Assembly (NCBI GenBank): GCA_951802425.1
Contig: OX637805.1
Coordinates: 1,984,001-2,048,000, forward strand
Length of the DNA stretch: 64,000 nucleotides
DNA from: Clavaria fumosa
Taxonomy: Eukaryota; Basidiomycota; Agaricomycetes; Agaricales; Clavariaceae
Direction of reading: 5' to 3'
Part shown: positions 43,802 to 55,300 of the stretch, in pieces
Numbering within the stretch: position 1 is the stretch's first letter
Layout of the letters: every line of letters starts with the position of its first letter
Program-made: the position numbers and the translations under genes
The notes under the pieces: generated by a model
The model's input: only the letters and a program-made list of their open reading frames with translations
What the model was told of the DNA's origin: nothing
Database searches by the model: none

Positions 43802-46252
43802 ATGTCCACGAATAGTGGGGGACTTCGAATGGACACAGCAAGAGGAGGCTGCGCATCACGAGCACACACCCCCCTGCCAAACCAAACGCCAGCACCCAAC
43901 CAACCCAATGCCAGAGACGATGACGACCATGCCAGCGACATCAGAGCCCAAGCAAAGGCCATGATGGAAAAGGAAGGCTGGCTCCCACCAAACAGCACCA
44001 TCAACACGACGACCCTGGCCGCGGCCCTAACGAGAATCATGCACAACGTGGCACACATCCCCAAGCAGGTGCTCAATGGGATCAATGCCACTGCTGTGCT
44101 CCTGAATGCGATAGAAGAGCCACTGGATCCCAAGTCCCTGGCTGAGAAAGTCAATGATGCGATCGCTCCCACCATCGACAGACTCGATGGAGCTGTGGTC
44201 GAGGCCAGACAGGCCGTTGCGCAGCTCCTCACGAGAACGCAAGCCAACTCCACTGCCCTGGAAGAGCTAAAAGAGGAGACACATGCCCTACAGAACCTAT
44301 GCAACCAGCTAAACTCAACCATGAACAAGCTCACCCAACAGACAGAGTCGGCCTCACACAACACCCCGAGAAGAGGAGACGCAGATCAAAACCCTCCTGA
44401 AGGGAACAACTACGACAACAACCTCCAACACACAGGCGACCCCTCCCCACGATCATACGCAGTGGCAGTACAAGCAGCCCTCATGCCAGGGCATGAGGAG
44501 GTAATGGCACAATCTCAGGACAGACGATGCCAGGTCATAATCGAAAGAGACACACCAGGCGATGACCCCTCGGCATGCCAGGATGACTCACTAATGGAGA
44601 AAGTATTAGTAGAGAAAGCTAATGCGGCTATAGATCTAATGGGCAACACGATACCAGGCCGCCCACCCCTCAACAGGCTTTTCGTCGGTGCCCAGAAGCT
44701 ACAATGCGGGTGTGTTCTTTACCTCATGGCCAACGAAGGGGCTGCAGAATGGCTCAGGCGGGATGACATCAAGAAGGGCTTCACCGACCACTACGGAACG
44801 CCAATTAGAGTCAGAGGACAGGGATACAGAGTAATATGTGAGTATGTACCAATCTCGTTTGACCCTAACACCAGCACCACTACAGTCGAGATTGTCAACG
44901 ACCTCCCGGCAGGGGCGATCGCAGAAGCCAAATACCTGAAAGACCCGAAACGACGAGCAGTGAACCAACGAACAGCTTTCGTCCTACTAACCCTCAGAAC
45001 GGCAAGACAAGCCAACAAGGTATTGAAAGAAGGCCTAATCATTGAAGGCAAGAAAGTCTTGGGGCGCAAAGACATCCAGGAGGCGAGGCGCTGCCTCAAA
45101 TGCCAAGGATATGCACACAGACACTTTGCGGCGAACTGCCCGCAGACACACAACACCTGCGCCATATGCGGCCGCATCCACCGCACCGCAGATTGCCCCA
45201 TTGAAGACGGGACAAGATTCTGCGCCAACTGCAAGTCAGACAACCACACAGCTAGCGACAGGAAGTGCCCTATATTCAGAGCCGAGTGCGATAGAGTCAA
45301 CCGACACCTCCCAGAGAACAAATACAGGTACTACCCCATAGTTGATGACCCATCATCATGGGAATTAGCACAACAAAGCAACTCCCTGGCTCCCTCGCCC
45401 ACATCTACGACTAGGCCCAACATCACAACGCCCAACCGAGCCAGGGCCACCCACCAAGCGACACCGTGGGCTAGGTTCCAGGCCGTAATGACACCAGCAC
45501 CAACACCAACACCGATGCTGACAGCAACAGCGACAGCACCGTCGGGGACGCCAACGCCGCACACTTGGAACGCCATGCCCCAACCTGTACAGGACAGACG
45601 CCCTTCCAGACCAACTCCCCCAGCCTTCCTACCCCCACCAGGAGACAGTGGATGGTCCAGCAGAGACAAAGGTAAGGGGAGAGCCAACACAGAGCAGCCC
45701 AACAACGCAAGGAACAAAAGAAACGGCCCACAAACACACCACGGTTTTGCAATAACACCGGGGGCCACAACCCCCGGGACCCAAACATATCTGGATCGTT
45801 GGATGCACCCCGCGAGAGCAGCGGCGCTCACGGGAGCGCCCGCACCCGGAACCAACAGAACGACTACACCAGCCACACCGACGGAACCGCCACCCCAGCA
45901 TCAGCCCCAACCCAAACCTCAGCCTCAGCCGCATCCTCAGACCCAGCCAACGACCGGATTCGGATCCGAACCCAGACCCAGACCCTCTCCCGCACCTCCC
46001 GCACCTCCCGCACCACCCCAGCCCGTGGACGCCGACAGCAATGGCAGCCGGGCTCCGACCCCAACCCCGTCCCCAGCCCCGGCCCTGTTGTTAACTATAA
46101 CTGCAGCCCCAGCAGTAGAACGAAGGCAGTCTCCCGTGCCCGCACCTGCGCCTGCGCCCGAACCCACACCTGCACCTGCGCCCGCGACCACGACCACAAC
46201 CGCATCACCAGCACCGACACAAACACCACCACCACCACCCCGAAGCGAATGA
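43802..46252 (+). CDS. LINE ORF1 (Gag-like nucleic-acid-binding protein)
   Basis: An uninterrupted 816-codon frame. The N-terminal half is helical (AKAMMEKEGWLPPNSTINTT; LLTRTQANSTALEELKEETH). The centre has an RRM-like RNA-binding region and then three Cys/His knuckles: CLKCQGYAHRHFAANC, CAICGRIHRTADC and CANCKSDNHTASDRKC. The C-terminal third is Pro/Thr-rich with PAPTPTP-type reiterations. Start taken at ATG 43802, in line with the leader region of LINEs. It is followed after about 65 nt by ORF2. The protein would coat element RNA. Confidence 0.8.
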   Translation: MSTNSGGLRMDTARGGCASRAHTPLPNQTPAPNQPNARDDDDHASDIRAQAKAMMEKEGWLPPNSTINTTTLAAALTRIMHNVAHIPKQVLNGINATAVLLNAIEEPLDPKSLAEKVNDAIAPTIDRLDGAVVEARQAVAQLLTRTQANSTALEELKEETHALQNLCNQLNSTMNKLTQQTESASHNTPRRGDADQNPPEGNNYDNNLQHTGDPSPRSYAVAVQAALMPGHEEVMAQSQDRRCQVIIERDTPGDDPSACQDDSLMEKVLVEKANAAIDLMGNTIPGRPPLNRLFVGAQKLQCGCVLYLMANEGAAEWLRRDDIKKGFTDHYGTPIRVRGQGYRVICEYVPISFDPNTSTTTVEIVNDLPAGAIAEAKYLKDPKRRAVNQRTAFVLLTLRTARQANKVLKEGLIIEGKKVLGRKDIQEARRCLKCQGYAHRHFAANCPQTHNTCAICGRIHRTADCPIEDGTRFCANCKSDNHTASDRKCPIFRAECDRVNRHLPENKYRYYPIVDDPSSWELAQQSNSLAPSPTSTTRPNITTPNRARATHQATPWARFQAVMTPAPTPTPMLTATATAPSGTPTPHTWNAMPQPVQDRRPSRPTPPAFLPPPGDSGWSSRDKGKGRANTEQPNNARNKRNGPQTHHGFAITPGATTPGTQTYLDRWMHPARAAALTGAPAPGTNRTTTPATPTEPPPQHQPQPKPQPQPHPQTQPTTGFGSEPRPRPSPAPPAPPAPPQPVDADSNGSRAPTPTPSPAPALLLTITAAPAVERRQSPVPAPAPAPEPTPAPAPATTTTTASPAPTQTPPPPPRSE

Positions 46253-46317
46253 CTGGTAACTGACAGCTCACAACGACCCCACCAATGATCCCAAGACCTG
46301 AAGAACGATTCCAATCC

Positions 46318-49300
46318 TGACTGAGAATATGGCAGCAAAACACCCGCAAGTCATTGGACAACATGCTACACCTTATCAACAGCCTCGACCCCGAGAAATA
46401 TGACCTATGAACTGCACATTGATTTTCTTAACAGGACACACGTGCCCAATGGGTGGCGAGTCATACTCCCTCCATCCCACAACAAAAACAGAAACAGAAA
46501 CAACGCAGACATCGCAAACTGCACAAGGTCAGCTATACTAGTGAGCCCTCGTCTGGACACATCAAGGTGGATGGACCTCGCCATCGACTCGCCAGACGTC
46601 ACAGGCATCCAGCTATGGGGGGAGTTCAGTACGTTATGACTCATCAACATATACAACGACTGCACACACTCGGATGCAATACACATGGTAAGATCATGGC
46701 TTGATGCCGCTGACAACCAAGATACAAATGTAGACAACCTGCCGGGCCCAAACCTACCCACCACCCCACTTCGCCCCCCCCCCATCTCCTGGTTCACGAC
46801 ATCGTGCTGGGGGACTTCAACCAGCACCACCCGATGTGGGAGGATGACTCCAACATGCAGCTGTTCACCAACTGGGCACTGGAGATGGCCCACCCCCTGT
46901 TAGATCTGATAGCGACGCAGGGGCTCGAACTCGGACTACCCAAGGGCACCCCCACACTACAACTCTCCACGACGAAGAACTGGTCATGGCCAGACAACGT
47001 CTTTCTCTCTCCCGCACTCATGGAAGCACTGATACACTGCGACACAGTGCCAGGGAAAGCCCCGCCCAAAGCTGACCACCTCCCAATCCTAACGACGATC
47101 GAGATCCCTACCCTAAAGGCTCGCGAGGTAGCAAGGCGCAACTGGCATGCCGCAGACTGGGAATCCTTCAGGACATCACTACAGGAGGCACTCGAGGAGG
47201 AACCCCCCCCACAACGCATACGCACAACCCTCGACCTCGACAATGCGGTCTGAATTGTCAAAAATGCCCTATGGTCAGCCATGGAGAAGGCAGTTCCAAT
47301 GGCGAGAGTTTGCCCACACACCAAGCAATGGTGGACCCAGGACCTATCCAAGGCCAGAGCAAATGCCAGGAGGACAAACCGACGATCCTATGGATGAAGA
47401 CTCACCCCGATGCATCCGGTCCACAAAGAGGCACAACGAGCCAGAAATGCATACTCTCAGTTAATCAGACAGAGCAAAGAGGAACACTGGAAGGCATGGC
47501 TCGAGGATGCCATGGACCAATCTATCTGGACCATTCACAGGTACACTAACACAGGAGGCGACGGGAGCTCGCATGCACGTCTCCCCAATCTAAAGAACCC
47601 CCCAGGAGGGGACCTGGACATGGCCATCACCAACGAGGACAAAAGTATGGCGCTGCACTCAGTCTTCTTCCCCCCACCTCCCCAGATCCCACACACCTAT
47701 GATGAAACAGCGTACCCAAGTCCAATCACCAAGTTTTGACACATCACAGACAGGTACGTAGGATGATAAGGAAACTGAAACTGTTCAAGGCAGTAATGGA
47801 GGACGATATTGCCAATGCAGCACTGAAGCAAGCTGCCGACCATCTTGTACCACACCTTGTAAAGATTTACAAGGCCACATTCATACTAAACACGTACCCG
47901 AAGGCCTGGAAAAACTACGATACTGTGGTACTGCGCAAGCCCAAATGCGCAGACTACACCCTCCCCAAATCATACAGGCCAATAGTGCTCCTCAGAACGC
48001 TCGCCAAGCCGCTCTCCATGGCCATTGCGGAGGACCTGATGTATATACTAGAGAAATACCAACTCCTGCCCAGACAACACTTCGGGGCCAGACCAGGATG
48101 GACAGCAACAGACACTCTCCACCTGGTGACAAAATACATCAAGGATGCATGGCGCACCCACCACGTAGTCTCGGCCCTGTTCCTGGATATAAAAGGTGCG
48201 TTCCCCAGCGTTGATGTCCAAACCCTACAGCACGAAATGCGGCTATGCGGTATACCACGAGAATACACAAGATGGCTGGGGGAGAAGCTTCGAGGATGCA
48301 CCACCAACATTTGGTTTGACAACTACCACTCGGACCCACTCGGGATCAATGCCGGACTAGACCAGGGATGCCCCCTGTCACCCATCTGCTATATTATATA
48401 CAACTCACCAGCACTGGAGATGATACTGCAGGATAGGAAAAACTCACAAGCCATGAGCGGCTTCATCGATGACCAGGTTTTCCTGGTGAAGGGACACAAC
48501 TTCGAAGAAGCCAACACAGCTCTGAAACACACTATGGAGAAGCCAGGCGGATTCCTGGAATGGGCACGCACCCACAACTGCGAGGTAGAGATGCCCAAGT
48601 GTGCACTAATTGGTTTCTCCCGCAGACAAGTGCCCGACCCAGCGTGACCACACAAGTACCAGCCCGAACCCAGGCCGGCCATCGTGGTAGGGAACCACAC
48701 CATCCAACCGTTGGGGAGCACAAAATTTCTGGGGGTCCTACTCAGCCAAATGCTGTCATGGGCCGAGCAAACAGCAAGCGCTATGGCCAAGGGAACGGAA
48801 TGGGTGACGTGCACACAAAGGATCACAAAGACATACTCCGGCCTTCTGCTACATCTGACGAGGCGCTTATACCTAGCTGTCTGCATACCAAGAATGCTAT
48901 ACGCAGTTGACGTGTGGGGCAACCCACATAACAGGAAGGGGACACGCACAAAGCAACAAACTATGGCCGGCAGCCACCTTGCGAAAATTCAACGACAGGC
49001 CCTACTCTCCCTGGGCCCGATGCACTCCACCGCCACAGACACGCTGGAGGCGCATACCGACCTCCTCCCCTTCCACCTATTAGTCGACAAACTCCGCCTA
49101 ACCGCACTGACGCACTTAGCCATGCTCCCAGACACACATCCAATCTCCCAGCACCTCGTGAGAGCGCACAAGCAAACCCCCAGACACCACCAGGCTCCCA
49201 TCCACAGGCTAGCCACGGACTTCCCAACGATCAACCCCTCCAGGATCGAGAAGGTCCTCCCAATCCGACACCACCCCAAGAGCCGCCCGCCAGTCCGAAT

Positions 49301-50522
49301 GCACATAAGCCCTGGGAAGGAGGAGGTGGTGCACAGACTACAAGAAAGACCCACTGACATAACCATCTTCACAGACAGCTTGGGCATCGATGGCGGTATA
49401 GGAACGGCAGCTGTCCTAACAAGAAATGGTCAGCCAGACCGGACACTGCAACTACACCTGGGCAGCGACACACACTACACAGTGTACATGGCAGAGGTGG
49501 CCGCAATGGTGATGGGAGCTCATCTCCTGCTATTAGAAAAAGGTAGGTTCGGATCAGCGATGATAGCGGTAGACAACCAGGTGGCACTACTCGCAACCCA
49601 ACTACACTGGCCATCCCCCTCGCACGCCCTGTTGGACGCTTTCGACGAAATGATCCGGTGAATCGGAAGAACACGAATGGGGCTAGAGTGCGAAGCGGTA
49701 TGGGTGCCGGGACACATCGGAGTAACAGGTAACGAGAAGGCGGACGAGGCCGCCAAGGCGGCTGCACGAGGCACGTCAAGCCCGGCACCAGACCTCCCCA
49801 GACTCCTTAGGAGACCGCTCCCGGCCAGCAAGGCAGCGATAGCCCAGAGGGCGTGACAGAAACTCCACGAGCGGGCAGCAAGGTGGTGGAAGGGGTCACC
49901 CCAGTATAACTGCACCAAATACATCGATGACAAGATGCCCTCGAAGGCCTTTCTCAAGCTAACACGGGACGTCACCCGACTGCACTCCTCCATCCTGCTT
50001 CAGCTGCGAACAGGACACGCCCCCCTCAACAACCACCTCTTCCGAATAGGTAAGGCAGACTCCCCAATATGCCCAAACTGTGGACAGGCAGAAGAGACGG
50101 TCCGACACTTCCTGCTCACCTGCACCATGACCACCACACAAAGGAACACGATCATACAGGCGGGCGGGAGGACCTCCAGATGCCTCCACACCCTACTAAC
50201 AGATCCAGAGGTAGTACCGCAGACCATCAAATACGCCATAGCCTCGAAACGCTTCAGACTGGGCCAGGCCCCAAACTGGAACTGGAACCCTGACCAGGTA
50301 AACACTCAACAACCACAGATATCACTGCACGACCATGACGACAACGACACCGACTGCAACCATGACCACGACCGCAATTGTGACCCCGACCCTGACCGAG
50401 ACCAAGACCCTGACCCTGCTCACGACCAACAACTCCCAGGTGATGCGGGCAGACACGAACCACCAACACAACGGGAAGACGACGCAGGTGGACATAGACA
50501 GAATCTTGTAGGTACTCTTTGA
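46318..50522 (+). pseudogene. LINE ORF2: AP endonuclease, reverse transcriptase, RNase H (inactivated)
   Basis: Blocks in order: endonuclease start IWQQNTRKSLDNMLHLINSL, HIDFLNRTHVPNGWRV, VLGDFNQHHPMWED, ADHLPILT; RT with SYRPIVLLRTLAKPL, ALFLDIKGAFPSVD, GLDQGCPLSPICYIIYN and active-site SGFIDDQ; RNase H with TIFTDSLGIDGGIG, AEVAAMVMG, AVDNQVAL and VWVPGHIGVTGNEKADEAA; terminal knuckle CPNCGQAEETVRHFLLTC. It is broken by in-frame TGA at 46637, 47251, 47737, 48645, 49659 and 49854, and by frameshifts, including one at a C10 run near 46780. No TAA or TAG stop was seen in the decayed frame. Confidence 0.82.
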
Positions 50523-50879
50523 CCGGGTACTGGTAGCTTTTTCCCCACACCAGGGGTTTTTTAATGCACCCGGAAACACCCCCCTTCTACATACCTTTCC
50601 ACACATACAGTTACTTCCACACTTTCCCACAAGGCGCACACAGTGCAGTGGTGCCGCTCAGCAGCCCATAGCATATGTAGAAGCAGGAACAGAGGGGACA
50701 CAAAGTGGGGGACACCAGTAGCATACTCTAGCATAGGGCAATGCCCCAAAATGAGTATAAATGGGAAGAAAGAAAAAAAGAAAAGAAAAAAGAAAAGAAT
50801 GGGACTGTAGCCTCAACATATGTGTTGTGCCACCATCTATATATGTGTCCTGGATTTACCAGATATGACCAATGCTTTA

Positions 50880-51465
50880 AGACAAGGATTGGAGACAGAG
50901 AATAACTCTGGAGTCTGTTGGAGTTAATTGGAGAACACCAAGGACATCAAGGATGATGAGGAAACTAGATGGGAGTTAAGGGTCAAGAGACATTACTATT
51001 TGAGCTGCAGGTCATCAAGATGCTCACAAGTTTATAAGGAACATGGTGGAGTGGTGGGGGGTACATCATCAGTTCACACATTGATCATCTAAATTTGCTA
51101 ATTACCTCACAAGAATCATATGAAGACCTACTGTATCCCACACTTGTGAGAATCACACTCAACATTCCCCCAGTCCAAGCATCATCTGTTCCTTGTGAAT
51201 GCCTATTCTTGGAGGGCAAGCAAACTGCCACTGACCACCAAGCTTGCTTAGGTGCAAATCAGAGGAACTTCAGGTGCTTAAGCATAACTGGAAGCAGTCA
51301 CTCACAGACCTCATGGCATGGAATTCTGAGACAGTGGAGGAGGTTTTCTTGGAGGATTTTACTGAGATACTTGATGCTGAAAAAGTGGATGCAGAGTGGA
51401 ATGTGGATGAAGATAAGACCAAAGTATCAGACTGGGTCTCACACAACTTAGGGGTGAGGTCATGA
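50880..51465 (+). pseudogene. hAT transposase C-terminal relic
   Basis: Contains the hAT dimerisation motif YPTLVRITLNIPPVQASSVP-CECLFLEGKQTATDHQA, then after a frame change near 51245 the tail EELQVLKHNWKQSLTDLMAW and EEVFLEDFTEILDAEKVDAE. These are typical basidiomycete hAT wording (YPTL.RIAL..LP.QASSVPCERLFS). Upstream 50940-51060 reads WELRVKRHYY in another frame. Stop at 51463-51465 falls exactly where the next LTR starts. Confidence 0.65.
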
Positions 51466-52031
51466 CAACAATACTAAGATAAGGGGAAAAGAGTACAAAA
51501 AAGGAAACAACAAAGTACTTATAGCGAGAGCTTTGGCACTTGCCAGCATTCCCATGCTCGGACCCTCGGATCACGTGATGTGCCAAGGCGCAGGTCAGGT
51601 GACTTTGGTGATTACATAATCCGACCCCAGCCACAGGTAGGGTGTGACACGGGTAAACCTGCGGGTATCTCGACGCTGACCCGTACCCGCACCCGGAATG
51701 TACCTGTACTTGTACCTGGCGGGTTTACCTGTCAAAATGAGCCCTAGAACATTGAAAACGGACAAGAATTGAGTGAGATATGCTTGAAACAGTGATTTCA
51801 GATTGTTATAAGCATATCTCAACCAATTCCTGTCTGTTTTGGATGTTCTAGGGCTTATTTTAAAGCGCATGGGTAGCAGAATGCTTACCTATACCCTACC
51901 CATACCCGTACCCGCCAGGAAACCCGTGCAGGTTACCTGTACCTGTGTCACACCCTAGCCACAGGTCATGTGACCTTCCAACAACCTTCTCTAGTTTCTC
52001 CACAAGATGGCTTAGGTAAGCGATCCTAACA
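51463..52031 (-). mobile_element. 3' LTR of Ty3/Gypsy element, interrupted by a MITE
   Basis: In minus orientation it runs from TGTTAGGATCGCTTACC (52031) to GTATTGTTGTCA (51463), TG...CA. A polypurine tract AAGAGGGGGGTGA (52032-52046 complement) lies directly before it. Without the 320 bp MITE and one 8 bp TSD copy it is about 240 bp. It shares blocks with 31702-31860 (GAGCATGGGAATG, CCTTATCTTAG-like end). Confidence 0.6.
51638..51957. mobile_element. hAT-type MITE, 320 bp, inside an LTR
   Basis: Terminal inverted repeats TAGGGTGTGACAC / GTGTCACACCCTA, with the direct repeat GCCACAGG at both edges (51630-51637 and 51958-51965), an 8 bp target duplication of hAT type. The interior forms a second dyad (GCCCTAGAACATT...GATGTTCTAGGGC and AAGCATATCTCA...TGAGATATGCTT). 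Non-coding. Confidence 0.82.
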
Positions 52032-52042
52032 TCACCCCCCTC

Positions 52043-52367
52043 TTAAGGCTGGGCGTCTCGACCTGCCAACTTTGCTTTCTCAGGGTACTGCTGGAAGAAG
52101 TCACAGAGCAGCGTTGCAACATTGGTGAGGTTCTGCCAAGGCTCCCAGGTATTCTCCTCTACAGGGTATCCCAACCACTTCACCAGGTACTTCACCCCAC
52201 ATCTCACCTTCTTGACATCAAGGATAGCTTCAACATCGTACTCCAGGTGGTCATCCTCAATTGTGACAGGGGGCAGCAGTGGAGGATTCTGGGAGGCAAA
52301 GAAAGGAGTGATATAGGGGGTGAGCAGCAACTTGTTGAAGACAGGGTGGATGCACCAGGCTGGGGGG
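52043..52367 (-). pseudogene. Ty3/Gypsy pol C-terminus with chromodomain
   Basis: Minus-strand frame: CIHPVFNKLLLTPYITPFFA, then the chromodomain LEYDVEAILDVKKVRCGVKY, LVKWLGYPVEENTWEPWQNL and tail FFQQYPEKAKLAGRDAQP-stop. It is very like the domain at 31055-31180. The frame is cut on its 5' side at 52367 by the long-TIR element; the missing part of integrase is not recovered beyond it. Confidence 0.75.
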
Positions 52368-53004
52368 CACCCCCTTCAGCACACCCACCCCCTATCCAAA
52401 AGGCCTAGCCAATTTTGACTGATGCCCTTTTTATGGGCCCAGCTGATCATCGGCTGAGATATTGCTTTATAGGCTTGGCCAATCAACTTGATATACCAAA
52501 ATCCTGCCAGGCATACAGGGATCCCATGGTAATGATGATACCCTTTCAAAAGGGCTGGCTGACACCCATTTTAGGAACCCATGTAGAGGGCCTGAAGCAC
52601 CCTATTCAAACATTTCTCTCACTTACATGTCAAATGAGATCAGAAAAGCTAGGAATAAAGCATATGCACATGATTATGAAACAAAGATCAGATATGCTAT
52701 TTGATAGATGCATAAATTACAAGGTCACCTGCATCATTTGAGACTCCTTATTGTGTGAGACTCCTACATGACAACTTGACATAGCTGGGTGAGATGAAAA
52801 CAAATATGCCTTCCAATAGGTTTTCAAAGGGTAGAAGCAAATGTACCCATTGAATATGCAATGGAGCCATTATCAACTAGAGTGAAATGTGGTTGTCAAC
52901 TGATTCAGGATATTCTTTGGAAAAGGATGAGCCCTTTTTACATAAAACTGAGCCATTGCAGTCTAGATCCACTTTGAATATCTGTTCTAAAGGAGAATGT
53001 ATTG

Positions 53005-53403
53005 TTATTGTTCAAATATTCTTGCAATGTAGAAGTTGTGCATGTGAGTCTGTTATCACACCTTGTGATTATATCACTCTGTGGCTGTGCCCAGGATCCT
53101 GGGTGTGACAGTCACACTGTGACCAACTCTGCATATTAGTATTGTTCAGATATCCTTGCATTGTAGAAGTTGTGCATGTGAGTCTGTTATCTCACCTTGG
53201 GATTATATCATTTTGTGGCTGTGCCCAGAATCCTGGGTGTGACAGTCACACTGTGACCAACTCTGCATATTAGTATTGCTCAGATATTCTTGCATTGTAG
53301 AAGTTGTGCATGTGAGTCTGTCATCTCACCTTGGGATTATATCATTTTGTGGCTGTGCCTGGGATCCCAGGTGTGACAGTCACACTGTGACCACAACTCT
53401 GGA
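53005..53403. repeat. 134 bp tandem repeat, three copies
   Basis: Copies begin about 53005, 53139 and 53273; each contains GTAGAAGTTGTGCATGTGAG and GGTGTGACAGTCACACTGTG, the latter a short palindrome. Copies 2 and 3 are most alike. Not spacer-like, so not a CRISPR array. Confidence 0.8.
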
Positions 53404-53818
53404 TCTGCAACTCATATCCATAACTACCAGGGCAGGGCAAGTACAATGATTGGACAGAGGGGAACAAGGTGTGAAGACATGTTCAGAGAAGGAAGGACTA
53501 CTGTATCTGTAACTACAAGGGCACAACAAGAACATATCCAAGGCTGGGGAAGGCATCTCAGAGAGGGTGATGAGTGTTGAGAAGGGGTGGTGTCAGCACT
53601 GACAGAGCCATCACACTCAAACATTCTTGTGTCTATAGTAGTCTCTTTGTGCTTACCTGCCCTCCTCTCCTTGTATTTACCTACCAGTTTCTACATCATA
53701 TACACCCTGGGGCTCTTGAGCATGAGCCAGGGATCACTTTATGACTTATTGCACATGGACAGCAGAACATAGGATGATTTGACACTTGAGATTATTTGAA
53801 AGGATGCTGCTGGCCCAC

Positions 53819-53836
53819 TTAGGGTTAGGGTTAGGG
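53819..53836 (+). repeat. Interstitial telomere-like (TTAGGG)3
   Basis: Three perfect TTAGGG hexamers inside the long-TIR element. TTAGGG is the usual fungal telomere unit. Three copies could arise by chance or mark end-capture repair. Confidence 0.6.
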
Positions 53837-54554
53837 CAGATAAACTGCAATAGATTCAGGGTGATCTCTTATACCATATTCATTTGTCAAAGCTAATCCA
53901 CAAGTACAAATTAATTACAACAAATCAAAAGAAAAACATGTCTGGCATTTACATCAGAGGATGGGTGGCCAAATCCACCTCCGACAAGCCATTCATATCA
54001 TAATATGTGCTTCATTGCAAAGGGGGCACTGCAATCTAGGCAAGCCCCACTTCACAAAAGCAAGAGTCCCCAGTCTCAAGTAGATAAGATGATCTGTAAG
54101 AAACTAGGGTGGGAGGACACTAACCACATGGCAGTCAGCAGTCCATCCCAGAGCCCATATGGCAACCCCAAGGTATGAGCAGCAGATAGCACAAAAAAAC
54201 TTACAAAGATGGGGTTGGGGGAGGTTGTCTTGCATAATAGACCACACTCACATCCTTGGCCCATTTGGCCACCCCAGGTGCAGGTATGAATGAGGGTTGG
54301 TTGGGGCCAGTCTGCATATAAGCTGCCACCAAACCAAAGGCCCATATGGCCACCCTCTTCACATAACATTCTGAAAAGCAACATCAATGAGCACCATACC
54401 AGTAAAAAGTGTGAATAGTAATAAAACCCACATACCTCTGCAGGTGTCAAGCTCATACAGACACTTGAAGGCAGACAAGAGCAGCATTCCCTGTATGGCA
54501 CTGCAGTTGCCACACAGAGAATGCTGCTCTTGTCTGCCACAAACCATAAGGTGG

Positions 54555-55300
54555 GCATGGCAGCACAGGAAGGGCAGTGGGCAGGCAGGGCAGTGGGGCA
54601 GCAGGTGGGCAGGGCGGGGCAGCGGGCAGGCAGGGCAGGGCAGCGGGCAGGCAGGCAAGGCAACAGGAAGGGCAGTGGGCAGGCGGGGCAGCGGGGCAGC
54701 AGGCGGGGCAGCAGGTGGGCAGGGCGGGGCAGCGGGTGGGCAGGCGAGGCAGCGGGTGGGCAGGCGGGGCGGCAGGCAGGCGGGGCGGGGCAGCAGGCAG
54801 GCAGGCGAGGCAGCAGGTGGGCAGGCGGGGCAGCGGGCAGGCGGGGCGGGGCAGCGGGCAGGCAGGGCGGGGCAGCGGGCAGGCAGGCAAGGCAACTGGC
54901 GGCAGGGCGGGGCAGCGGGTGGGAAGGCGGGGCAGCCGGTGGGCAGGCGGGGCTGCGGGTGGGCAGGCAGGGCTGCGGGCAGGGCGGGGTTGCGGGCGAG
55001 CAGGCGGGGCAGCAGCCAGGCAGGGTGGGGCAGCAGGCAGGCAGGGCAGTGGGCAGGCAGGCAAGGCAGCGGGCGGCAGGGCGGGGCAGCGGGTGGGAAG
55101 GCGGGGCTGCCGGTGGGCAGGCGGGGCTGCGGGTGGGCAGGCGGGGCTGTGGGCAGCAGGCAGGCAGGGCAGCGGGTGGGCAGTGGGTGGGCAGCAGGTG
55201 GGCAGTGCGGGCCAGTGGGCCAGCAGGCAGGCAGGGCAGCGAGCAGGTGGGGCAATGGGTGTAGAGGCGGGGCAGCAGGTGGCCAGGCGGGGCTGTATCC
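54555..55300. repeat. GC-rich minisatellite of GGGCAGGC(A/G)GGGCAGC words
   Basis: About 750 bp of imperfect 8-18 bp units rich in GGCAGG and GGCGGGGCAGC. It keeps all six frames largely open and produces long Pro/Cys- or Gly/Arg-rich frames on both strands that are not genes. A short inverted repeat (GCAGACAAGAGCAGCATTC and complement, 54471-54538) lies at its left edge. Confidence 0.8.

Larger units (their letters stand above)
43669..50790 (+). mobile_element. Non-LTR retrotransposon (LINE), 7.1 kb, with 16 bp TSD
   Basis: Two-gene LINE with ORF1 (Gag-like) and ORF2 (endonuclease-RT-RNase H). It is flanked by the perfect direct repeat AGAAAAGAATGGGACT at 43653-43668 and 50791-50806, and its 3' end is an A-rich tract (50765-50790). 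The pre-insertion site can therefore be read directly. The domain order and the RNase H domain fit the Tad1/I group of fungal LINEs. Confidence 0.88.

Noticed and set aside
46318..50522. TGA recoding (read-through) in the LINE ORF2
   Set aside because: Frameshifts are also present and nuclear genes in the window use TGA as a normal stop (golgin, TPR gene), so decay is the simpler reading.
53005..53403. Regular repeats considered as a CRISPR-like array
   Set aside because: Units are 134 bp, contiguous and without spacers, in a eukaryotic genome.
53819..53836. Chromosome end or subtelomere
   Set aside because: Only three TTAGGG units inside a transposon, with retroelement sequence on both sides.
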